This document shows, piece by piece, positions 1 to 5,893 of a stretch of 7,052 bases of DNA. Within the stretch, counting starts at the first letter, position 1, and each line of letters begins with the position of its first letter. The translations under genes and the position numbers were made by a program. The notes under the pieces were generated by a model. That model searched no databases and was not told where the DNA came from. It saw only the letters and a list, made by a program, of their open reading frames with translations. The stretch covers positions 1-7,052 of the forward strand of contig DAOTTO010000595.1 of assembly GCA_034437895.1 (NCBI GenBank). The letters are read 5' to 3'. This DNA is from JANRLJ01 sp034437895 (GTDB taxonomy: Bacteria; Chloroflexota; Anaerolineae; Aggregatilineales; Phototrophicaceae).

Positions 1-1
1 C

Positions 2-136
2 AGGACTTTCGCTTACCTCACCCCCCGGCACCCTCTCCAAGTATTGGAGAAGGGGAGAAAAACGCATCTTGAAGTCCCCTCTCCATGCAATGGGGAGGGG
101 ATTTAGGGGTGGGGTAAATGCGTGAGCGAAAGTCCT
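2..136. repeat. Imperfect inverted-repeat (MITE/REP-like) intergenic element
   Basis: The ends are inverted copies of each other: 2-13 (AGGACTTTCGCT) is perfectly complementary to 125-136, and pairing continues with one mismatch for three more bases (14 of 15 overall). Inside are two hairpins: 31-40 with 44-54 (loop GTA, one bulged base) and 76-86 with 90-100 (loop GCA, one mismatch). A C-rich stretch after the left end (17-26) can also face the G-rich stretch before the right end (106-115), so the whole element can fold into a branched structure. There is no ORF in it. C-rich/G-rich elements of this look (CCCCTCTCC ... GGGGATTTAGGGGTGGGG) recur in intergenic DNA of Chloroflexota and cyanobacteria, to my recollection. 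It could be a non-autonomous mobile element, a REP-type repeat, or a terminator-like structure for a gene left of the window. Target-site duplications cannot be judged because only one base remains on the left. Confidence 0.7.
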
Positions 137-334
137 AGATAAGAATGACCCATGTATTATCATAATTGAGCATAAGCCATATTAAAGGGCTTTGTCAAGT
201 TATTAAGAAAAACACTACGAACATACCATTTGTAAACGGACTGTAGACCAAATTACAGCATCCATCGGCTGATCGTGTACAATTAGAAATGTCAATTTAA
301 AAAATGTTATCAACGATGTGTGGGGCAGAGTTGG
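137..334 (+). other. A/T-rich non-coding leader of the kinase gene
   Basis: These 198 bases lie between the inverted-repeat element and the kinase start and contain no convincing ORF or RNA gene. They are clearly richer in A/T than the coding DNA on the right, as expected for a promoter region. Notable short sites are TTGTCA at 192-197 (a possible -35, but without a good partner -10), TACAAT at 278-283, and TGTCAATTTAA at 290-300, which resembles a site upstream of the next gene. I see no riboswitch-like fold. Confidence 0.5.
278..283 (+). promoter_or_regulatory. Possible -10 element of the kinase gene
   Basis: TACAAT matches the TATAAT consensus at five of six bases and lies about 50 bases before the preferred start codon, in A/T-rich DNA. 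No good -35 hexamer sits at 16-18 bases: the nearest candidate, TTACAG at 253-258, has 19 bases of spacing and a poor match. The site is therefore only a suggestion. Confidence 0.25.
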
Positions 335-3300
335 ATGAGCGAGACGGGTGAGTTAGTTGGGAAGCGCTATCGGGTACTGGATGAAATTGGTCGAGGCGGG
401 ATGGGTATCGTCTATCGTGCTTATGACCGGCTCACTGGCGATATTGTTGCCCTTAAACGGGTCACATCACCAGATAAAATTCATCAATTCAAGCTGGATA
501 CCAACCTCGATTATCGTTTGCATCTTGCCCAAGAATTCAAAATATTAGCCTCACTGCGTCACCCCAACATCATTAGTGTATTGGATTATGGGTTTACCGA
601 TCCAAAGGTGGGCGCTTTAGACCGTCAGCCTTACTTTACGATGGATTATTTGGAAAATGCCCAGCAGATCACCCAAGTTGTGCAAAATCTGCCGATTATC
701 AAGCGCCTTGAACTGCTTATTCAAGTGTTACAAGCCTTGGTTTATTTACATCGGCGCAATGTCTTACATCGTGATCTTAAACCCGCCAATATTTTGGTTG
801 TAGACGGTACCGTTAAAGTGCTGGATTTTGGCTTGGCGGCAGCGCGAGATCGTAATGACAGGAGCGGCAGCGATGCGATGGGGACGTTGGCTTATATGGC
901 CCCCGAAGTTTTACAGGGTGAACCCACCAGCGAAGCCTCCGATTTGTATACATTTGGCATTATCACCTATGAACTCCTCGCAGGGCGGCATCCGTTTGAT
1001 ACTGATAACCCGACCAATCTTATTCGTGATGTCCTGCTCACGCTGCCTGATCTGAGTCCGCTGGATGTCAGTGAGGAGATGACAATCGGTATTGCGCGGT
1101 TGCTCGCTAAAGCCCCGTTGGAACGCTATCAAGACCCAGCCGAAGTGATTGAACTTTATCGACGGGCGTTTCCAAATTTGCGCTCTCAAGACAGCCGCGA
1201 AACCCGCGAGAGTTTTTTACAAGCGGCGCAGTTTGTCGGGCGAGAGGCGGAGTTCGATCAGTTAAATACTTCGCTGCGTCGCATGATGCAAGGCGAGGGA
1301 AATGCGTGGCGCATTGCTGGCGAAAGCGGCGTAGGGAAGTCTCGTTTATTAGAAGAGTTACGCACCGTCGCGCTGGTGGAAGGCGTAGCTGTGCTGCGTG
1401 GACAGTCTGTGAGCGAAGGCGGCAGCCTATACATTACATGGCGCGAAGTATTACGGCGTTTAGTGCTGATGACGAGACTCACCGATGAGGAAGCGCGTGT
1501 CTTAAAGCCCTTCGTAACGGACATTCAGGTCTTAATTGGTCGTCCTGTGGACGATCCGCCGGAAATCGACCCACAGGCCGCGCAGCGTCGTTTGCTCGAT
1601 ATTGTTCAGGCTATTCTCCTGCGGGTACTGCGTGATGATCGGCAGCCAATGCTGATTATTCTGGAAGATATTCACTGGATCGGGAGCGAAAGCCTAACTC
1701 TGCTTGCCGACCTGACGGCACGAATGGCGGATTGGCCGCTTATGCTTGTCGCTAGTTACCGTGATGATGAACGTGCCACACTGGTCAATGATCTGCCTAA
1801 TATGCGGTTGCTCAAATTAGAACGTCTGACGGAAAGCAGTATCGCCATATTGAGCGAATCGATGTTGGGTGAGGCGGGACGGCTGCCAGAGGTCATTAAT
1901 TTATTGCAGCGGGAAACCGAAGGCAATGTCTTTTTCATGGTCGAAGTGGCGCGTGTTCTGGCAGAAGATGCCGGGCAGCTTGACCAAATCGGCAGCAAGA
2001 CCTTGCCAAATAATATTTTTGCTGGGGGCATTAACAAGGTCGTGCAGCGTCGGTTGGAGCGTGTTCCCAATTCAGCCAGGCTTCTGTTGAATATTGCGGC
2101 TGTCGTGGGGCGGCAAATTGATCTTGACCTATTGCGAGCCATAGAACCCACTATTAATCTTGACACTTGGCTGACGACTTGTGCCGCCGCTGCGGTGTTG
2201 GAAGTGGGCGAATCCGGCACACGCGAAGGCAGTTGGCGTTTTGCTCACGATAAACTGCGCGAAGGCCTGTTGGCGGAGCTTGAGCCTAATGAGCGCCGTC
2301 GGTTGCATCAACAAGTGGCGAAAGCCTTGGAAGCGCTCCATAGTGACCGAACTCAATACGCCAATCAACTCGCTTATCATTGGGGCAAGGCCGGGGATGT
2401 CATGCGTGAACTGCGCTATACTCGCCTGGCGGGTGAACAAGCCATCCGCAGCAGTGCCAACCGCGAAGCGATCCACTATTTTAACCGTGCATTAGCGCTG
2501 TTAGATGCTGTGCCGGATTATGCCGAGAAAACAGAGCATGAACTCGGTTTGCTCATTGCAATCGGTTTAGCGACGATGGCGGCAGACGGTTACGGTGCGC
2601 CGGAAGTACAAGAGGCCTACACACGCGCCCGCGAGATGAGCAAAAAAATTGGCACCGCGCCGCAAATGCTGGTGGTATTAGCAAATCTTTCGGGATATTA
2701 CATCGCACGAGCGGATTATCGCACTGCCAGCGATATTGGGCTGGAAATGCTGCTGCTGGCGGAAACCTTAAAATCTCCGGTTGGGGAGATGTCCGCGCAC
2801 TTAATTCTTGGGCAGACTGTCGGTTTTATGGGGGAGCATGAAGCTGCCAAACGTCATCTGGAAGCAATGGTCAACAACTATGATCCGACCCGTCCCCGCC
2901 ACAATATTCAGACCAATGCCGTACAAGATTTTGGTGTGGCTGGCATTGTCTTGCTCGGCATTACCTATTGGATATTGGGTTATCCTGATCGGGCGATTGA
3001 GTATGGCAATCGGGCGATTGCTGTCGCAGAAATGTTGTCACATCCTATGAGTATTGTCTTTGCGCGGCATTGGACAAGCACCATCCAATATTTTCGCGGG
3101 GATTATGCCGAATCACGCCGTTGGGCGGATGCGAGTGTGGCGCTGGCACAGGAGAAAAATTATAGTTTGTTCGTGGCGCTGGCGCAGATTTTCCAAGCTG
3201 CCAGCGGCGCACGGTTGGGTCAGCCTTTGGAATCAACCTTGCCTCAGATGCAGGCGGCACTCATCGCCTATCGTGCGACGGGCGCGGAATTTTGTATGCC

Positions 3301-3703
3301 GTTTTTCTTAGGGCTTCTGGCGGAGATGCAAGCACAGGCTGGCGAAATTACCCAAGCAGAAAACAGCCTTGAGGAAGCCTTTAGAATGGTAGAAAGAAAT
3401 GGGGAATATTGGTGTCATTCCGAGCTTTATCGCTTAAAAGGCGAGTTTGTTTTGCGGCAAGGTCAATCTGTGGATGAAGTGGAGGCGAATTTTAAAAAAT
3501 CTATCGAAGTGGCGCAAAGGCGTGGCGCACGGACACCTGCCTTGCGGACAGCCATCCGGTTAGCCCGTCTCTGGCAGCAGCAAGGCCGCACGGAAGAGGC
3601 CTGCGACCTTATTACAGAACATTACATTGTCTTTAGTGAGGGGTTCGACACGAGCGATTTGCGTGAGGCGCAAATGCTTCTGGCTGAACTCATCATAGAG
3701 TGA
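335..3703 (+). CDS. Ser/Thr protein kinase fused to STAND-type AAA ATPase and TPR repeats
   Basis: A 1122-residue soluble signalling protein with no signal peptide or membrane segment. Residues about 14-280 are a Hanks-type Ser/Thr kinase: glycine loop GRGGMG (19-24), ATP-binding Lys41 in VALK, the alpha-C Glu67, catalytic HRDLKPAN (145-152), DFG (164-166) and APE (189-191), so it should be active and of the RD type. Residues about 300-545 are an AAA_16-like ATPase opening with FVGRE: Walker A GESGVGKS (329-336), Walker B LIILED (440-445), then ASYRDD as the likely sensor-1 strand. A helical region follows with FAHDKLREGL (636-645), typical of STAND proteins, then TPR-like repeats from about 675 to the end. 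The closing EGFDTSDLREAQMLLAEL is typical of the ATPase/TPR tails on bacterial adenylate cyclases and kinases, but no cyclase or DNA-binding domain is present. I prefer ATG 335; GTG 320 in frame would add five residues, and neither has a clear ribosome site. Likely role: ATP-dependent sensing through the TPRs, with output by phosphorylation. Targets are unknown. Confidence 0.93.
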   Translation: MSETGELVGKRYRVLDEIGRGGMGIVYRAYDRLTGDIVALKRVTSPDKIHQFKLDTNLDYRLHLAQEFKILASLRHPNIISVLDYGFTDPKVGALDRQPYFTMDYLENAQQITQVVQNLPIIKRLELLIQVLQALVYLHRRNVLHRDLKPANILVVDGTVKVLDFGLAAARDRNDRSGSDAMGTLAYMAPEVLQGEPTSEASDLYTFGIITYELLAGRHPFDTDNPTNLIRDVLLTLPDLSPLDVSEEMTIGIARLLAKAPLERYQDPAEVIELYRRAFPNLRSQDSRETRESFLQAAQFVGREAEFDQLNTSLRRMMQGEGNAWRIAGESGVGKSRLLEELRTVALVEGVAVLRGQSVSEGGSLYITWREVLRRLVLMTRLTDEEARVLKPFVTDIQVLIGRPVDDPPEIDPQAAQRRLLDIVQAILLRVLRDDRQPMLIILEDIHWIGSESLTLLADLTARMADWPLMLVASYRDDERATLVNDLPNMRLLKLERLTESSIAILSESMLGEAGRLPEVINLLQRETEGNVFFMVEVARVLAEDAGQLDQIGSKTLPNNIFAGGINKVVQRRLERVPNSARLLLNIAAVVGRQIDLDLLRAIEPTINLDTWLTTCAAAAVLEVGESGTREGSWRFAHDKLREGLLAELEPNERRRLHQQVAKALEALHSDRTQYANQLAYHWGKAGDVMRELRYTRLAGEQAIRSSANREAIHYFNRALALLDAVPDYAEKTEHELGLLIAIGLATMAADGYGAPEVQEAYTRAREMSKKIGTAPQMLVVLANLSGYYIARADYRTASDIGLEMLLLAETLKSPVGEMSAHLILGQTVGFMGEHEAAKRHLEAMVNNYDPTRPRHNIQTNAVQDFGVAGIVLLGITYWILGYPDRAIEYGNRAIAVAEMLSHPMSIVFARHWTSTIQYFRGDYAESRRWADASVALAQEKNYSLFVALAQIFQAASGARLGQPLESTLPQMQAALIAYRATGAEFCMPFFLGLLAEMQAQAGEITQAENSLEEAFRMVERNGEYWCHSELYRLKGEFVLRQGQSVDEVEANFKKSIEVAQRRGARTPALRTAIRLARLWQQQGRTEEACDLITEHYIVFSEGFDTSDLREAQMLLAELIIE

Positions 3704-3707
3704 GTGT

Positions 3708-3737
3708 TTGCGATGCGCTTAACTCGCCGCATATAAT
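3708..3737 (+). promoter_or_regulatory. Sigma-70-like promoter for the Clp_N gene
   Basis: A perfect TATAAT (-10) lies at 3732-3737, with TTGCGA at 3708-3713 as a four-of-six match to the -35 consensus and an 18-base spacer. The -35 begins five bases after the kinase stop codon, so the Clp_N gene can be transcribed on its own as well as by read-through. The expected transcription start is near 3744, which leaves about 36 untranslated bases before ATG 3780 and places the alternative GTG 3747 almost at the RNA 5' end. Confidence 0.55.
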
Positions 3738-3779
3738 TGCTGTACAGTGTCAAATTTAACTTCAGGCGATGAAATCCCG

Positions 3780-4652
3780 ATGGCGAGTTACAACCGCTAT
3801 AGTCATCATGCCCGCCGTGCATTGACCCATGCTGGGGTGTTGGTGCGTCGTTTTCGGCATCCGCGTCTCGATACGGGGCATTTACTGGTTGGGGTGATGC
3901 TGACGGAGGGCAGTATTGGTTACGCGGTGCTGAATGAATTAAGTTTGACTGCCAGCCGTGCCACCCCCCATCTTGCGGTGTTGACCCTGCCAACCGAGCA
4001 GTTGATTGAATCGCCCCCGAATGATGCTGCGCTAGATATTGCGCTGGAATTGGCGGAGGATGAGGCCTCTTGGCTCGGTCATCATTATATCGGGACGGAG
4101 CATCTGCTGTTGGGGATTACGCGCACCAATATCGGCAACGCCAGCGATTTACTTCACCTGCTCAATGTTCAGCCCGATCAGGTGCGCCGTCGGGTACGCC
4201 GTGCTGTCAGTGATGGTCTGACGGAATTTAGCCTGGAATTGGGGCGGCGGAATGCGCGTTTAAGCGAACTTTCCCGCCGAGTTATCAATGCTGCCGAACA
4301 GATGTCGATTGCGCTGGATCATCCTACCGTCGGTATTGGACATTTATTGCTTATTTTGGCGAGGGAAAAGCGCAGCGCGACAGCAGCCTTACTTAAACAA
4401 AGTACGCTGGATATTCAACGTTTGGAATTTGGCTTGAATGAACGCGATGCCCTGACTTTGATTAGCATGGAAGTCGTTTTAGATCAGGCGATTGAACAGG
4501 CTCAGTCGCTTGGCAGTCATTTTACAGGCACAGAACATCTTTTGTTGGCGCTTGTGCTTGACTCTTCGGGCAGTGCGCTTCTGCAAACGTATGGAGTCAA
4601 GACAAAGGCGCTTCATAAGCACATCGAAGAACAGCTACGAAACAGAAGGTAA
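3780..4652 (+). CDS. Stand-alone double Clp N-terminal (Clp_N) domain protein
   Basis: A 290-residue protein built only of Clp repeats, the N-terminal substrate- and adaptor-binding module of ClpA/ClpC/ClpB, without any Walker motif or AAA unfoldase. Four half-repeats are visible, centred on LDTGHLLVG (30-38), IGTEHLLLG (104-112), VGIGHLLLI (184-192) and TGTEHLLLA (249-257). That makes two full domains of about 140 residues; ClpC normally carries one. Repeats 1 and 3 resemble each other (both have HP before the motif), as do 2 and 4, so the protein probably arose by duplicating a whole domain. The Glu of GTEH, which binds phosphoarginine in Bacillus subtilis ClpC, is kept only in repeats 2 and 4 (Glu107, Glu252). 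No signal peptide. The start is chosen at ATG 3780 because homology to Clp domains begins at YNRYSHHARRAL, with a weak AGGCG 11 bases upstream. GTG 3747 in frame would add 11 residues. Likely an adaptor or binding protein near the kinase; its partner is unknown. Confidence 0.85.
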   Translation: MASYNRYSHHARRALTHAGVLVRRFRHPRLDTGHLLVGVMLTEGSIGYAVLNELSLTASRATPHLAVLTLPTEQLIESPPNDAALDIALELAEDEASWLGHHYIGTEHLLLGITRTNIGNASDLLHLLNVQPDQVRRRVRRAVSDGLTEFSLELGRRNARLSELSRRVINAAEQMSIALDHPTVGIGHLLLILAREKRSATAALLKQSTLDIQRLEFGLNERDALTLISMEVVLDQAIEQAQSLGSHFTGTEHLLLALVLDSSGSALLQTYGVKTKALHKHIEEQLRNRR

Positions 4653-4690
4653 TAGGGCAGCGAATCAAATATCCCGAAGTAGATCTCATG

Positions 4691-4727
4691 AAAAACCGCG
4701 TAGAGGCATAATACCTCTACGCATTTT
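4691..4727. terminator. Bidirectional intrinsic terminator
   Basis: A perfect 9-base stem (GCGTAGAGG at 4698-4706 with CCTCTACGC at 4714-4722) closes a 7-base loop. It is followed by ATTTT on the plus strand and preceded by AAAAA (4691-4695), which reads as a T-run on the minus strand. It lies between the plus-strand Clp_N gene, ending 38 bases upstream, and the converging minus-strand lipoprotein gene, ending about 15 bases downstream, so it should stop transcription from both sides. The T-runs are short, but the stem is strong. Confidence 0.85.
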
Positions 4728-4742
4728 GTGGCGGTAATGAAC

Positions 4743-5858
4743 TCAAGTTCCCGGCAAACGTGACCACTGTCCCGTAATCGCCGTGCCTGTAAAGCGCAGC
4801 ACCCCATAACCTGGTACCTGTAAGTAAAAAACGGTTCCTTGCTGCTGGGCTTGTAGTGTTTGCGATGAGACGGTATCCGCCAGCCCAGTAGCCCATCCGA
4901 TTCCACTCGCGCCATACCAAGGGCCAGCCGTGCCATTGGTGTTGTTATAAAGCCAATTAAATATGCCACCTGGATCAAAAAATCCGGCAGGTGCAGTCCC
5001 GCATGGGCAGGGGTAAGTCGTGGCTCCATCCCATCCATTGTCATACACCATATATTGACCGCTGGTTGTGCTGCCGGAGGCGTAAATAAGACCATAGACC
5101 TTGTTTTGTGCTCCTGCCGTGACGAAAATCATCAGTCCACGCTCAAAAGGCTGCACCACGCCCTGACCTGTCGCGGCGGGGCCAATCGGACAGCCCGCAT
5201 CCGCAGGCGCGAGTTGATTGCCGAAGAACCACGCGGTTGAGCAGACGATTTGAACAGTGACGGCGACATCGCGTGTAATCTGCTGACCGAGTCGAATCGC
5301 AACCAGTCGATAAATGATCTGTCCGGCTTGGCTGGGCAGCGTAACCGGTAAAGTGCCTGTAAAGGCGACTGAGAAGGTTTGGGCAACCGCGCCTTGTGCA
5401 TTCAGTTGGTCAATCCGCACTGAGTCGACATTTGCCGTTTGCCAAGCTAATGTCACCGCGCCTCCAGCAGGTGCGGCAACCGGGTTGACGCTGAAGGCGA
5501 TAATTTGCGCGACATTGGGCGTTACGGTGGCAATGGGTGTTGGCGTGAGTGTAAAGGTTGGGGTGAGCGTAAAAGTTGCTGTCGATATCACACGGGTTGC
5601 GGTTGCCGTCCGCGTGATGGTCGCGGTAGGGGTGCGGCTTGGAGTAGATGTATTTGTGCTGGTGGCGGTGATCGTTGGCGTTGGAGTATTCGTCCATGTT
5701 GCCACCGGGGTAAAAGTGGGCGTAATTGTCGCCTGATCGGTTGGTAATACCACACGAGTCGGTACTTGGACGACTTCTTGGCTTTCGCCGCCGCACGCCG
5801 TCACGATTAGCGGTACAATAAGCACCATGGATAAAATCCAGAGTCTCGCTTTAGACAC
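4743..5858 (-). CDS. Lipoprotein with Thr/Pro stalk, Ig-like domain and unassigned C-terminal domain
   Basis: A 371-residue surface lipoprotein. The signal peptide has Lys3/Arg5, a hydrophobic core (6-19) and the lipobox IVTAC, so Cys22 should be lipid-modified and the rest displayed outside the membrane. PTRVVLPTD (33-41) opens a Thr/Pro/Ser-rich linker to about residue 115 that includes TFTLTP twice in tandem; such linkers act as stalks and may be glycosylated. Residues about 117-203 look like a bacterial Ig-like beta-sandwich (GGAVTLAWQTANVDSVRI). Residues 206-371 form a domain I cannot name. It has CPIGP (223-227), QPFERGLMIF (236-245), a Gly/Asn/Trp/Tyr-rich body and four cysteines (206, 223, 284, 286) that could pair. 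Similar CP..GP..QPFERG segments occur in other Chloroflexota envelope proteins, as I recall. The GTG start is supported by GGAGG six bases upstream. No catalytic motif is seen, so binding or a structural role is the safest guess. Confidence 0.88.
   Translation of the reverse strand: MSKARLWILSMVLIVPLIVTACGGESQEVVQVPTRVVLPTDQATITPTFTPVATWTNTPTPTITATSTNTSTPSRTPTATITRTATATRVISTATFTLTPTFTLTPTPIATVTPNVAQIIAFSVNPVAAPAGGAVTLAWQTANVDSVRIDQLNAQGAVAQTFSVAFTGTLPVTLPSQAGQIIYRLVAIRLGQQITRDVAVTVQIVCSTAWFFGNQLAPADAGCPIGPAATGQGVVQPFERGLMIFVTAGAQNKVYGLIYASGSTTSGQYMVYDNGWDGATTYPCPCGTAPAGFFDPGGIFNWLYNNTNGTAGPWYGASGIGWATGLADTVSSQTLQAQQQGTVFYLQVPGYGVLRFTGTAITGQWSRLPGT
5540..5575 (-). repeat. Tandem 18-bp repeat encoding the TFTLTP stalk
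   Basis: Two adjacent 18-base units (5540-5557 and 5558-5575) match at 15 of 18 positions. On the minus strand they encode the two TFTLTP hexapeptides in the lipoprotein stalk (residues about 95-106). Tandem units of this kind can vary in copy number by slippage, which would change stalk length without breaking the frame. Confidence 0.6.
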
Positions 5859-5864
5859 AGGCCG

Positions 5865-5869
5865 CCTCC
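5865..5869 (-). promoter_or_regulatory. Shine-Dalgarno site that fixes the GTG start of the minus-strand lipoprotein
   Basis: On the minus strand GGAGG stands six bases before GTG 5858. It is the best ribosome site in the window, and it decides in favour of the GTG. The next in-frame ATG (residue 11) would leave a signal peptide without its positively charged start. Confidence 0.8.
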
Positions 5870-5893
5870 GGTAGGATAAAGATAAGAGCTTTC

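Noticed and set aside
31..100. Hairpins in the first 100 bases as a CRISPR array or plain terminators
   Set aside because: There is no repeated unit with spacers, and the hairpins are nested within a larger pair of inverted ends without a T-run, so a repeat element explains them better.
335..3703. Kinase-STAND protein as an anti-phage STAND (Avs-type) defence gene
   Set aside because: The tail and overall order match the common kinase/AAA/TPR signalling proteins. No nuclease, protease or other effector domain and no defence neighbours are present in the window.
3622..3993. Minus-strand ORF across the kinase/Clp_N junction
   Set aside because: It runs antisense to the end of the kinase, the promoter and the first Clp repeat, and its product shows no recognisable domain.
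5314..5736. Plus-strand ORF with Val/Gly-rich product opposite the lipoprotein stalk
   Set aside because: It is the antisense shadow of a Thr/Pro-rich coding stretch, which reads as Val/Gly on the other strand. The minus-strand gene has a strong ribosome site, a lipobox and domains.
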